Positions 26,911-35,639 of a DNA stretch of 64,000 bases are shown here, piece by piece. Source of the stretch: Shewanella donghaensis (lineage in GTDB: Bacteria > Pseudomonadota > Gammaproteobacteria > Enterobacterales > Shewanellaceae); contig NZ_CP041783.1 in assembly GCF_007567505.1 (NCBI RefSeq), positions 3,534,001 through 3,598,000 of the forward strand, read 5' to 3'. The translations under genes and the position numbers were made by a program. Below the pieces are notes generated by a model. That model saw only the letters and a list, made by a program, of their open reading frames with translations, ran no database searches and had not been told where the DNA came from. Within the stretch, counting starts at the first letter, position 1, and every line of letters starts with the position of its first letter.

Positions 26911-28236
26911 TTAGCTCGCTTCTGTTTGATCTTGGCATAAACCGACAATCATATTGAGTCTTCGCTCTGAGTCTTTGACAAACGGGTTACTGCTGTCCCA
27001 AGCATAGCCTGCCAGAATAGAACAGATCATCTGTTTTATGGTTGGATTCGGATCATCATAGAAGATAACATCTTGAAAACGACCATCGTACCAAGCTTGT
27101 ACATAGGTTCTGAATGTATTCACACCTAACATCAGTGGCTCAGTATAATCGGCTTGCCAGTCGACAGCCTCACCATCAAGCTGTTTGATAAGGGTATCGA
27201 CCGCCATCGATGCTGATTGCATCGCAATGGTAACGCCTGATGAAAACACCGGATCAAGAAATTCACCCGCATTGCCCAATAATGCAAATTGATTGGTTGC
27301 CAATGTGGATACATTAGCCGAATAGCCTTTTAGTGTTGCACATTCTTGTACCACTTTTGCTTTTGACAATAAACGGTTTAAGCCAGGCTCTTCCTTGATG
27401 AGTTGCCATAACTGGGTTTCTAAATCTCCTTGGCAATGTTCAATCAAATGAGGCTCTGCCACTACGCCAATGGAACAACGACCATTGCTAAAAGGAATTA
27501 ACCAGTACCAAATATCTTTTTCAGTAGGATGGACGCTAATGAGAATTTTATTACGGTCAAAGTCAGGGTCAGTAATATTGTCTTCAATGTGGGTAAAAAT
27601 AGCACTTCTTGAGGGTAAATCAGAAGGCTTTTCTAGATCAAGCAATCGTGGTAAAACGCGGCCAAAACCACTGGCATCCAATACATATTGAGCGGTAACT
27701 TGATATGGGTTATCAGACTCATCAGTGACCGATAAAATAGAACTATTCTTGTTTGTTAGTGCAGGGGTTAAATTTATGTCGTTAACGCTGTGACCATAAC
27801 GAATTTCGACACCTTGTGAGACTGCTGTGTCGGCAAGTATTTTATCGAATTGCCCACGTTGAACCTGAAATGTTGTTCCTGGACCTTGGGTATATTTATC
27901 GGTGAAATTGAAGGTGGTATAGCGGTCATTATGTCTAAAAGCGGCGCCATTTTTAAATTGAAATCCAGCTTGCTCAACCGCGGCTAACATACCGGCTTGT
28001 TCAATAAATTGCATACAGCATGGTAGTAAACTCTCACCGATAGAAAAACGAGGGAAATATTGTTTCTCTATCACTAAAACTTGCTTACCTTGCTGGTGTA
28101 ATAAGCTTGCTGCTATGGCACCTGACGGCCCCGCACCAATGATAACAACATCAACATCAACATTCACATCGTGATTTTGTTGCTTCCGTGCAGCATGTTG
28201 TTCTAATGCGGACTCTTCAAATGAGCTATTTTCCAT
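26911..28236 (-). CDS. FAD-dependent oxidoreductase with halogenase signature motifs
   Basis: 441 residues. The FAD-binding motif GAGPSG is at 34-39, followed by FPRFSIGESLLP (PRxxxGES). A Lys at 95 sits in FQFKNGAAF, the place where flavin-dependent halogenases have their catalytic lysine, and WYWLIP at 243-248 fits the WxWxIP motif that distinguishes these halogenases from monooxygenases. Xanthomonadins, relatives of APEs, are brominated, so halogenation of the aryl ring is a reasonable hypothesis. Other members of this family in pigment clusters are annotated only as oxidoreductases, so hydroxylation or another oxidation remains possible. It lies between the exporter and lipoprotein genes. 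Confidence 0.8.
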   Translation of the reverse strand: MENSSFEESALEQHAARKQQNHDVNVDVDVVIIGAGPSGAIAASLLHQQGKQVLVIEKQYFPRFSIGESLLPCCMQFIEQAGMLAAVEQAGFQFKNGAAFRHNDRYTTFNFTDKYTQGPGTTFQVQRGQFDKILADTAVSQGVEIRYGHSVNDINLTPALTNKNSSILSVTDESDNPYQVTAQYVLDASGFGRVLPRLLDLEKPSDLPSRSAIFTHIEDNITDPDFDRNKILISVHPTEKDIWYWLIPFSNGRCSIGVVAEPHLIEHCQGDLETQLWQLIKEEPGLNRLLSKAKVVQECATLKGYSANVSTLATNQFALLGNAGEFLDPVFSSGVTIAMQSASMAVDTLIKQLDGEAVDWQADYTEPLMLGVNTFRTYVQAWYDGRFQDVIFYDDPNPTIKQMICSILAGYAWDSSNPFVKDSERRLNMIVGLCQDQTEAS

Positions 28237-30712
28237 AATGGGCTACTTCTCTTGTCATTATGTTGATAAATGGGGCGAGTAAGAAACTAAATCCGATGCC
28301 AAATAATAAGGTTAACCCGAAAAAGTGAATCGCATTGGTATTGCTTAAAGCCAGTAAGCCAAAAGCTAATAAGGTGGAACAAGCAGACATAAATACAGCC
28401 ATCATTACACCTGTCGCAGAGGCATGAGGTTTGACTGAGGCAAAAAATAAACTGTAATCAATACCAATACCCAGCACTAAAATTAACGCTAAAGCGTGGA
28501 ATAAACTTAACGGTGAACCAATAAGACCTAAGCAAGCTAAAGTTAATATTATGGCGCTGGCAGGTATCGACACAATCAATAGAGCGAGTTTAACCCCGAA
28601 ACGAACACTGAATACCACAATGGCAATGACACATACCAGCAATAATAATTGCAAAGTAATAATACGAAACTTAGCCATCAATTGAGATATTTCACCCACC
28701 TTATCAACGACGGTGATCGATAACTCACTGTTATCGACACGACTTTTAAGCGCGGCTAAATCCTTGATGCCACCTAACAGGACAATACTACCCCATTGCG
28801 ACTGATTATCTGAATTAAGCGCTACGGATGCCTGATTTTTTGCAGGCAGCCATAAACTGGCTAAGTCTTCCCCTGCTAAAGCGATGACTTCGTTACTGGA
28901 AATTATGTTGCCTTTGGAACGATGAAATTCAGCTAATAAATTGGCTTTTATTGATTCATCAAGCCCCAAGGTTGCAATGATTTCATCTAAATGGTCAGTA
29001 TATAACTGCTCGTAGAAGCGGTAATTCTGTTGTTGTCGCTCTGCTGTCGGCAGGTACTGACTTAAGCTGATAAAACTGCTTAGCTCGTTTTCGGTAATTG
29101 CAGCCGCTAATAATTTATCCGTTTGTTCAAGTTCAGCAAGTAAGTCTTGCTCGCTGCTTGCGCTGACTAAAACAAATTGGTTATCGGTGCCGCCACTGAG
29201 AAGTTGTCTGAGCTGGTTTTCTTCTGCTGTGATGGCTGGCGGACTTTGTTGTAAATTTCTGATGTCATCGTTGGTGTTTAATTGGCTTAAACCTGCAACT
29301 GAAAATATAACTAAGACAACAATAGCTATGATCAGTTTGTGCTTCGATGTTGAGCTTGGAGAGTCTGTTTCAGCGCTGCCTAGTGTCGTTAACCATGTAA
29401 GGTATCGTTGAGCCAGTGGTAGTAATATCGATGTCGAAGTGAGTGAGTGGTTAGCAAGTGTTGGGTAGGCCAACACTAAGGTTAAGTAAGCGCCCAATAA
29501 GCCCGCAGCGCAAAATATAGCAACCTGCTGCATGCCAGGGAATGGGGTAAATCCAATAGCAATAAATGCGATGCCGCTGGTTAATAATGCCAAGCTTAGG
29601 GTCGGTAGAATCTCTCGAATGATCTCGCTAGCACTTCGTTGCTGGTGATTGAGCTTTTCACAGTAAAAATGAAAGCTGTAATCTATGGCAACCCCAATGA
29701 GGCTGGTACCAAACACCAGTGTCAGTAGATGTAATTCACCGAACAAGGCCAATGTCGCCACCGCAGCAAATAAAAAACCACTGGATAACGTGAGTAAGGC
29801 TAATGAGATAGGCATAATACTGCGGAAACCTAACCAAACTAATATCATCACTCCAATAAGCGAGATTGAGCCAATGGTCGAGATTTCTGATTTCGCCGTA
29901 TCTGTTGCTGCTTGGGCATGAAACAGTGCGCCAGCTTTAAGGAATGCTAGGTTGGGTGTCGTGTTAGTGAGTTGATCAAAAGCGTTAGATAACACTTGGC
30001 TTTGTTGTTGCTGACCTTGAGGGTTGAAAGCACTTTTAACCCCTTTAGCAATGACAATGGTGGCAAACTTATTAGTAGAATTTTTGTCTGGATAAGGCGT
30101 GAGTAGAATGCCTTGCTCACTGCTGATGTTATTAGTGGGCGCTAAAGCAATGAGATTATCGGGAAATAATAATAACGGATCGTGGGACAACAGCTGACTG
30201 CTAGCATAGCCAAAACTGCTATATAACTGTTGTTGTGCGGCCAATAATAGTTGTTGCCACTTTCCTGCTGCTGCAGTGGTTGACGGGTCAGCTGACGCTA
30301 GCAGTTGTCGTTGCTTTTCAGTCAGTAAATTAAATCGTTTAGAGAAGTAGTATTCGCTTAGCCCCTGCATTTGACTGATATCACCACTGCGGACGTCACT
30401 GAATACATCAGGTTGTTGCTGTAGGTGGTCGATTAATCGCTGTGCAGCGCTAATAGCTTGTGATTTATCATCAGCGATAATACCGATATACACTTGGTCA
30501 GCTAAACGTTGTTCTACACGTTCAAGCGCTGTTTGAGTGAGTGCGGATTCGGTTAATTTAGGCAACATTGCCAAAATGTTACTTTGAATCTTAGCTCCTG
30601 ATTGCCATAACACAGTCCCGTAAACAGTAACTATAACCATGATGAGTAGCCACAGCGCTAATAACAATCTCGACTTTGGCTTTTGCTCTTTATGGTTAGG
30701 AGGCGTTAACAT
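28226..30712 (-). CDS. apeM: ApeM-like MMPL/RND family exporter
   Basis: 828 residues with twelve predicted transmembrane helices in two halves, each half made of one helix, a large periplasmic loop and five helices (first half around 15-35 and 275-430; second around 460-480 and 660-815). The helix motifs GVAIDYSFHFYCE and LGIGIDYSLFFASV show the Asp residues conserved in proton-driven MMPL transporters. It likely moves the APE lipid from the inner membrane. Both ends overlap or touch neighbouring genes. Confidence 0.9.
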   Translation of the reverse strand: MLTPPNHKEQKPKSRLLLALWLLIMVIVTVYGTVLWQSGAKIQSNILAMLPKLTESALTQTALERVEQRLADQVYIGIIADDKSQAISAAQRLIDHLQQQPDVFSDVRSGDISQMQGLSEYYFSKRFNLLTEKQRQLLASADPSTTAAAGKWQQLLLAAQQQLYSSFGYASSQLLSHDPLLLFPDNLIALAPTNNISSEQGILLTPYPDKNSTNKFATIVIAKGVKSAFNPQGQQQQSQVLSNAFDQLTNTTPNLAFLKAGALFHAQAATDTAKSEISTIGSISLIGVMILVWLGFRSIMPISLALLTLSSGFLFAAVATLALFGELHLLTLVFGTSLIGVAIDYSFHFYCEKLNHQQRSASEIIREILPTLSLALLTSGIAFIAIGFTPFPGMQQVAIFCAAGLLGAYLTLVLAYPTLANHSLTSTSILLPLAQRYLTWLTTLGSAETDSPSSTSKHKLIIAIVVLVIFSVAGLSQLNTNDDIRNLQQSPPAITAEENQLRQLLSGGTDNQFVLVSASSEQDLLAELEQTDKLLAAAITENELSSFISLSQYLPTAERQQQNYRFYEQLYTDHLDEIIATLGLDESIKANLLAEFHRSKGNIISSNEVIALAGEDLASLWLPAKNQASVALNSDNQSQWGSIVLLGGIKDLAALKSRVDNSELSITVVDKVGEISQLMAKFRIITLQLLLLVCVIAIVVFSVRFGVKLALLIVSIPASAIILTLACLGLIGSPLSLFHALALILVLGIGIDYSLFFASVKPHASATGVMMAVFMSACSTLLAFGLLALSNTNAIHFFGLTLLFGIGFSFLLAPFINIMTREVAHYGK

Positions 30713-31524
30713 CAGTGTTCGTCACTACTTGCTGAAGGCATTAAGTCAAAACGCTTAATATCTGCTTCAGTCAGTTGGTTTTCAATATGAGAAAACTCAA
30801 TCAGGGTTTTGTCAGTTTTTTGATTATTAATCGCAGCTTCAACTGAAGAGAGCATGGTTAATCGCTCAATTTGGGTTACTGACTTATCAGCCTGAGTTGG
30901 CGCTAGGCTACCTTCAAGAATTAATGCGCCAATGGCTTTTTGAATCATAGGGTCTTTTGCAACTAAGCCAAGCTGCCATAGAGTCGCATGGCCAGCTGAT
31001 GTGTTTTCTGCTGTGTTAATGACTGCAGGCATATATAGCTGAAAGTCTTTCTCTAAAGCTTTCACATCACCCGTTAACAGTGCTTGCATCAACATGGGTA
31101 ATTGTTCTGCCATAGCAGCGCTAGCTTGATTGGCATTACTTTGCTGGATATTGCCAAAGCTATCTTGCTGGATCAGCATGCGATCTTTTAACACCAATGT
31201 CGTAGGGAAGGGTTTTGTTTGTTGCCAAAACAAACCTTGCTGCTGGCTAAAAATAAATACACCTTGGCTTTTTAGTGGTTTTTTTAATACCGCTAAATAG
31301 CGAGTTTGAATAAACTGTCCTTTGGTTTGCGGACTCAGCTGTAATTGAGAGGCTAATTGGCTGAGTTGATCAGGTGTGGCGTGCTGTTTAAAAATAGCGG
31401 CGATATCGTCACTGACTAATTCAGAGGTGTTTTTCACAGTTGTAAGCTCACTAGCACTAGTATTAGCTGCTAAAGATATAAGCAGAAAAGGGACGAGGAA
31501 GACTGCATAGATGAATGATTTCAT
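30712..31524 (-). CDS. apeL: ApeL-like LolA-type periplasmic carrier
   Basis: 270 residues with a signal peptide (MKSFIYAVFLVPFLLISLAANTSA). The region from about residue 60 (KGQFIQTRYLAVLKKPLKSQGVFIF) matches LolA-like carriers, whose half-barrel holds a lipid; the FxQxR motif and the segment GLFWQQTKPFPTTLVL are typical. It likely shuttles the lipid-linked polyene or its intermediate across the periplasm. The stop codon abuts the apeM start. Confidence 0.85.
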   Translation of the reverse strand: MKSFIYAVFLVPFLLISLAANTSASELTTVKNTSELVSDDIAAIFKQHATPDQLSQLASQLQLSPQTKGQFIQTRYLAVLKKPLKSQGVFIFSQQQGLFWQQTKPFPTTLVLKDRMLIQQDSFGNIQQSNANQASAAMAEQLPMLMQALLTGDVKALEKDFQLYMPAVINTAENTSAGHATLWQLGLVAKDPMIQKAIGALILEGSLAPTQADKSVTQIERLTMLSSVEAAINNQKTDKTLIEFSHIENQLTEADIKRFDLMPSASSDEH

Positions 31525-31985
31525 CGTCTATTCGCCAATGCTTTTAGTTCGTCAGTAAGCTCTTCCTCTGGAAGATGAGCGACCATTTTCTCTCTGAACA
31601 CATCAGGGGTGATAAAGCATAGCTCTTCGGTTTCCATATCAACGGCTGCCTGAATGGTATAACCCTTGGTGATGCGCTCATTGGTCTGTGCATCACGGAT
31701 CTGATAAGTTATTTTTAGACGATTTTCCCACTCAACAATACTTGAATAAACAATAATGTGTTGGTCGAAAGTACTGCTTTTAACATATTGAAGTCGGGTG
31801 TCCACAATAGGCCAAGCATAGCCAGAACTCATCATCTGACGGTAGTTATAACCCAGTTCATCCAGTAGCTTGCAGCGCGCCACTTCAAAATAACGCAGGT
31901 AATTACCGTGCCAAGTGATCCCCATAGAATCAACGTCATGAAACGGTATCATCATGGCTAACTCAGATGAGAATAGGGCTTTCAT
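31521..31985 (-). CDS. apeK: ApeK-like 4-hydroxybenzoyl-CoA-type thioesterase
   Basis: 154 residues of the YbgC/4-HBT hot-dog family: PFHDVDSMGITWHGNYLRYFE carries the catalytic Asp and the WHxxYLxYFE signature. It probably hydrolyses aryl-polyenyl-ACP or CoA thioesters, either for release or for proofreading. It follows the ammonia-lyase without a gap and overlaps apeL by 4 nt. Confidence 0.9.
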   Translation of the reverse strand: MKALFSSELAMMIPFHDVDSMGITWHGNYLRYFEVARCKLLDELGYNYRQMMSSGYAWPIVDTRLQYVKSSTFDQHIIVYSSIVEWENRLKITYQIRDAQTNERITKGYTIQAAVDMETEELCFITPDVFREKMVAHLPEEELTDELKALANRR

Positions 31986-33542
31986 TTAACACACCTCCCA
32001 CTGACCTAATTGAATCTTATCAACGGTTTTGCGTAGCACCGATTCTAGTGGGCGATCTTCTGTGAGTAGTTCAAAATCTTCACTCACTTGATCAACAGTT
32101 TTGGCCAATGATGACGTTAACGAAGCATGGGCTAATTCATTCTGACTAATGCGTAAATGTATCCCTTGAGTCATCGCTAACAAGGCCGCAGCAGCAACTT
32201 GTTCGGTGAGTTGTAATACGCGCATACAATCACGGGCTGCAATGGTGCCCATACTGACTTTGTCTTGGTTATGGCATTCAGTCGAACGTGAAAAAACACT
32301 AGCAGGCATGGTGTTTTTTAATGCTTCTGCTGTCCACGCAGAAACACCAATTTGTACTGCTTTAAAGCCATGGTTAATGGATTTTCTCGCACCAACGGCT
32401 GCTGATAAATTAGCGGGTAAGCCATTATTAAACTTCGGGTCCATGACCAATGCCATTTGACGATCGATCAAATCAGCAAGGTTAGCCACTGCATTTTTCA
32501 TTGCATCCATAGCAAAGGCAATATGGCCACCATAAAAATGGCCACCATGAAGAATATGCTCGCCTTCACCATCGACAATCGGATTGTCATTAGCGCTGTT
32601 TAATTCGGTTTCAATAAACTGGCGCATGAACGGCAATGCATCTTGTAGAACACCAATAATGTGCGGTGCACAGCGAATTGAATAACGATCTTGTAAGCGA
32701 TCAGAGTTACGTGGATGGGTATGATGATTTAAATCTTCACGGATCCATGTGGCAATTTGATTTTGTCCAGGGTGTGGTTTTGCTGCAAATAAGATGTCAT
32801 CAAAATGATTTGAATTACCTTTTAACGTCAGCGATGCCATAGCCGTAAGGCGGCTAGATAAGCGTGTGAGATATTGAGCACGGTCATAAGCTAAACAGGC
32901 AAGGGCAGTCATCACTGCTGTACCGTTCATTAAGGCTAAGCCTTCTTTAGGGCGTAAAATCAGTGCAACTATACCGAGTTCAAGATACACATCTTTAGTC
33001 GCGCGTCGCTTACCTTGGTAGATAACATCGCGCTCACCAACAAGTACCGCAGCTAAGTAAGATAGCGGAGTTAAATCACCACTTGCGCCAACAGAGCCTT
33101 CTTCAGGTATCACTGGAGTGATATCTAAATTTAGTAGCAACTCAATACGTTGCAGTAGCTGGTAAGTCACCCCAGACTTGCCTACGGCTAATGAACTTAA
33201 GCGGCAAGCCATAATGGCGCGAGCTTGCATAGGCGAAAATATATCGCCTAAACCACAGCCATGAAAGCGCGATAAGTGCAGCGGTAGCTCATGGACTAAA
33301 TCGAGCCCCACAGTCACAGTACATGAGTCGCCATAGCCAGTGGTGACACCGTAAACCACACCTTCTTCATTCAAAAGGCTATCAATAAATCGAGCCCCTT
33401 TTTGAATGTATTCTTGATATTCAGGGCGCTCATTAAGCTTAACTGGGGCGCCTTTGGCAACGGCAACCACTTGTTCTAAACTCAGTTGCTGTTGGCCAAA
33501 ATGTACAGTTGGCAAAGTTGATGTTGTTGAAGCTTGGCTCAT
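31986..33542 (-). CDS. MIO-type aromatic amino-acid ammonia-lyase (HAL/PAL/TAL family)
   Basis: 518 residues from ATG 33542 (AGGGA ribosome-binding site); an open frame continues upstream into apeJ but that start is unlikely. The MIO cofactor is formed from Ala-Ser-Gly at 153-155 (GSVGASGDLTPLSY), and Tyr64 in YGVTTGYG is the catalytic base. Aligning by these anchors, the residue that selects tyrosine in Rhodobacter TAL (His89) is Phe93 here, with His94 next, so the substrate (Phe, Tyr or His) cannot be read off directly. Within an APE operon it likely supplies the aryl head group. Confidence 0.88.
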   Translation of the reverse strand: MSQASTTSTLPTVHFGQQQLSLEQVVAVAKGAPVKLNERPEYQEYIQKGARFIDSLLNEEGVVYGVTTGYGDSCTVTVGLDLVHELPLHLSRFHGCGLGDIFSPMQARAIMACRLSSLAVGKSGVTYQLLQRIELLLNLDITPVIPEEGSVGASGDLTPLSYLAAVLVGERDVIYQGKRRATKDVYLELGIVALILRPKEGLALMNGTAVMTALACLAYDRAQYLTRLSSRLTAMASLTLKGNSNHFDDILFAAKPHPGQNQIATWIREDLNHHTHPRNSDRLQDRYSIRCAPHIIGVLQDALPFMRQFIETELNSANDNPIVDGEGEHILHGGHFYGGHIAFAMDAMKNAVANLADLIDRQMALVMDPKFNNGLPANLSAAVGARKSINHGFKAVQIGVSAWTAEALKNTMPASVFSRSTECHNQDKVSMGTIAARDCMRVLQLTEQVAAAALLAMTQGIHLRISQNELAHASLTSSLAKTVDQVSEDFELLTEDRPLESVLRKTVDKIQLGQWEVC

Positions 33543-33546
33543 GGCG

Positions 33547-35244
33547 TTACTGTCCCTGCTTGGATTGTGACTGGCTACGTTGTGATTGCTCATCATCGCG
33601 CCAAAAATCATAAAAATTAAACCACTGTAAAGGTTGTTGTGTCGCAAAATGCGCTAAGCGGCGACTGTATTCAACAACAGCATCGGTTAATCGTTCGGTG
33701 CGGTCTTTACGTGGGCCTTTTAAGCTATCAGATAAGTGTTCTACATGGACATGATATCGCCCTTGTTCTTGCAAACAGAACATGGTGTAAACAGGGCAAT
33801 TTAATAAACCCGCAAGAATAAAAGGTCCTTGGGGAAAGGCTGCTTGTTGGCCAATAAAGTCAGTGTAAATCACTCGACCAGCGGTATCAGACGAAGTGCG
33901 ATCTGCTGCAATCACGACTAATTCACCAGCGGCAATTTTCTCTTGCAATAACACGGCAGTGCTTGGCCCGAGTTCATCCACTTGAATTAAGTTCAAACTG
34001 CTATTAGGGTTAAGTTGTTTCAGTACATTGTTGAAATTTTCAGCATGGCTTGTCAGCACCATGACATTCACTTTCACTTTCTGCTGGTGGATTGAAATGG
34101 CGCGGCATAATTCGAGATTACCTAAGTGAGACACCAGCAATACAGCGCCTTGACCTGTGGCTAATTGGTCAGCCAGCACATGCCTGTCAGCAAAATCTAC
34201 GTGTGATAACTTAATGCGATCGCACCAAGCATCAATTCGATCTAATGCTGCGTTACCAAAGGCAAAAAAATGCTTGAGGCTATCTCGCCAAGTAACAGGA
34301 TCTGATAATAACTGCTGATCAGGGTGCTGCTGTTTAACACGGCGCAAAAAGTCTAAAGATGCATTACGCGCAGTGGCGCCGGTTAAAAAGAAGTAGCAAA
34401 TAACAGGGTACATGATTGCTCTGCAAAGCCAGTGTCCACCTAAACGATAGCTATCAGCGAGTAATTTCACCCCCCAATAACTGCCGCGCTCGCCCATTAC
34501 AGACCAGTGTTTATTAGTGTTTTTTTTTGCCAGTATTGATGGCAAGCGTTTAAGCATGCCGAAAAATAACCCGGTATGCATGGCTGAAATTCGGACGTTA
34601 TCTTTAAAGCCTTGGAAGTGACTAATGCCATCTTCAGGGTAAATCACTTTTGTGGGGATATGGACGACAGGCACGCCTTGCCAGTGCATTTTGACCATGA
34701 TTTCAATATCAAAATCCATGCGTTCACCTAAGGCTTGCTCACGGAATAGTTGCTCCGTCGCGGCAAGTGGATAGACTCGAAATCCACACATTGAATCTTG
34801 AATATCAAAACTTAGGGTTTCAATCCATACCCAAAAATGGGTGATATAACGACCATATAATCGCCCTTTTGGGACTGACTCGTCGTACTGAGGTTTACCT
34901 GAAATTAAGGCTAAAGGTTGCTGAGTCGCGGCGTCTATCATTGCAGGAATATCATCTAGGCAATGCTGGCCATCTGCATCGACTTGCAAAGCATGGCTGT
35001 AGCCATCTTTGAATGCTGCGCGAAGCCCTGTTGTTACAGCTGCACCTTTACCACGATTAAAGGGATGGTGGATCAGACTGACCCAATCATATTTGTCGGC
35101 TAATTCTTGTAATAAGTAACGTGTGTCATCGTTACTGCCATCATTGATTAAATAGCAGTGTAGCCCGAATGGTTCAAGCGCAACTAAGGTGTCAGCGATG
35201 GCTTGTTGATGATTATAATTGGGAATAATGATAGCTAGTTTCAT
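33547..35244 (-). CDS. apeJ: ApeJ-like glycosyltransferase-acyltransferase fusion
   Basis: 565 residues with two domains. Residues 1-230 are a GT-A family 2 glycosyltransferase (MKLAIIIPNYNHQQAI, then YLINDGSNDDT and ALQVDADGQH with the DxD-type metal site). Residues from about 310 form a lysophospholipid/lipid A-type acyltransferase (HtrB-like) with the H-x4-E motif in SHLGNLELCRA. In APE systems this fusion attaches the polyene to its sugar-lipid anchor. A short tail after the acyltransferase is Gln/Ser-rich. Confidence 0.9.
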   Translation of the reverse strand: MKLAIIIPNYNHQQAIADTLVALEPFGLHCYLINDGSNDDTRYLLQELADKYDWVSLIHHPFNRGKGAAVTTGLRAAFKDGYSHALQVDADGQHCLDDIPAMIDAATQQPLALISGKPQYDESVPKGRLYGRYITHFWVWIETLSFDIQDSMCGFRVYPLAATEQLFREQALGERMDFDIEIMVKMHWQGVPVVHIPTKVIYPEDGISHFQGFKDNVRISAMHTGLFFGMLKRLPSILAKKNTNKHWSVMGERGSYWGVKLLADSYRLGGHWLCRAIMYPVICYFFLTGATARNASLDFLRRVKQQHPDQQLLSDPVTWRDSLKHFFAFGNAALDRIDAWCDRIKLSHVDFADRHVLADQLATGQGAVLLVSHLGNLELCRAISIHQQKVKVNVMVLTSHAENFNNVLKQLNPNSSLNLIQVDELGPSTAVLLQEKIAAGELVVIAADRTSSDTAGRVIYTDFIGQQAAFPQGPFILAGLLNCPVYTMFCLQEQGRYHVHVEHLSDSLKGPRKDRTERLTDAVVEYSRRLAHFATQQPLQWFNFYDFWRDDEQSQRSQSQSKQGQ

Positions 35245-35246
35245 GA

Positions 35247-35639
35247 TTAACTATCCTTGGTTAAAGATTGCTGAGACTCGATGCCGCTCGTATCGAAGGC
35301 AATTCTGCCGGATGCAAAACGCTTGTCACCATCTTGATAGTGAAAAGTGAGCTTGGCTTTATCTGGATTGTGACTAATAACTAACTCTACATGGGTATTA
35401 GGCAGCAATAACTGTTGGAACTTAAGTACTTCCAATGTTGCAACCGTAGGTTCATAGCCAAAGGCTTTACTGCCAAGCTGAATGGCCCAATCAAGTTGGG
35501 TTACACCGGGTAAGACGGGTTGCTCGTCAAAATGACCTTTAAAGAAATCGAGCTCAGCAGCAACAAAGATCTGCCAGCTTACGCCGTTATCAAAGGTTGT
35601 TTGACTTATAATTTGAGGTAAAGCTGATTTAATCATCAT
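35247..35639 (-). CDS. apeI: ApeI-like 3-hydroxyacyl-ACP dehydratase
   Basis: 130 residues of the FabA/FabZ-like hot-dog fold. The segment FFKGHFDEQPVLPGVTQLDWAIQLG contains the GHFxxxPVxPGV motif with the catalytic His and the downstream acidic residue on the central helix. ApeI is the first dehydratase of the APE cycle, acting with ApeP. It overlaps the end of apeH by 11 nt and precedes apeJ by 2 bp. Confidence 0.9.
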   Translation of the reverse strand: MMIKSALPQIISQTTFDNGVSWQIFVAAELDFFKGHFDEQPVLPGVTQLDWAIQLGSKAFGYEPTVATLEVLKFQQLLLPNTHVELVISHNPDKAKLTFHYQDGDKRFASGRIAFDTSGIESQQSLTKDS

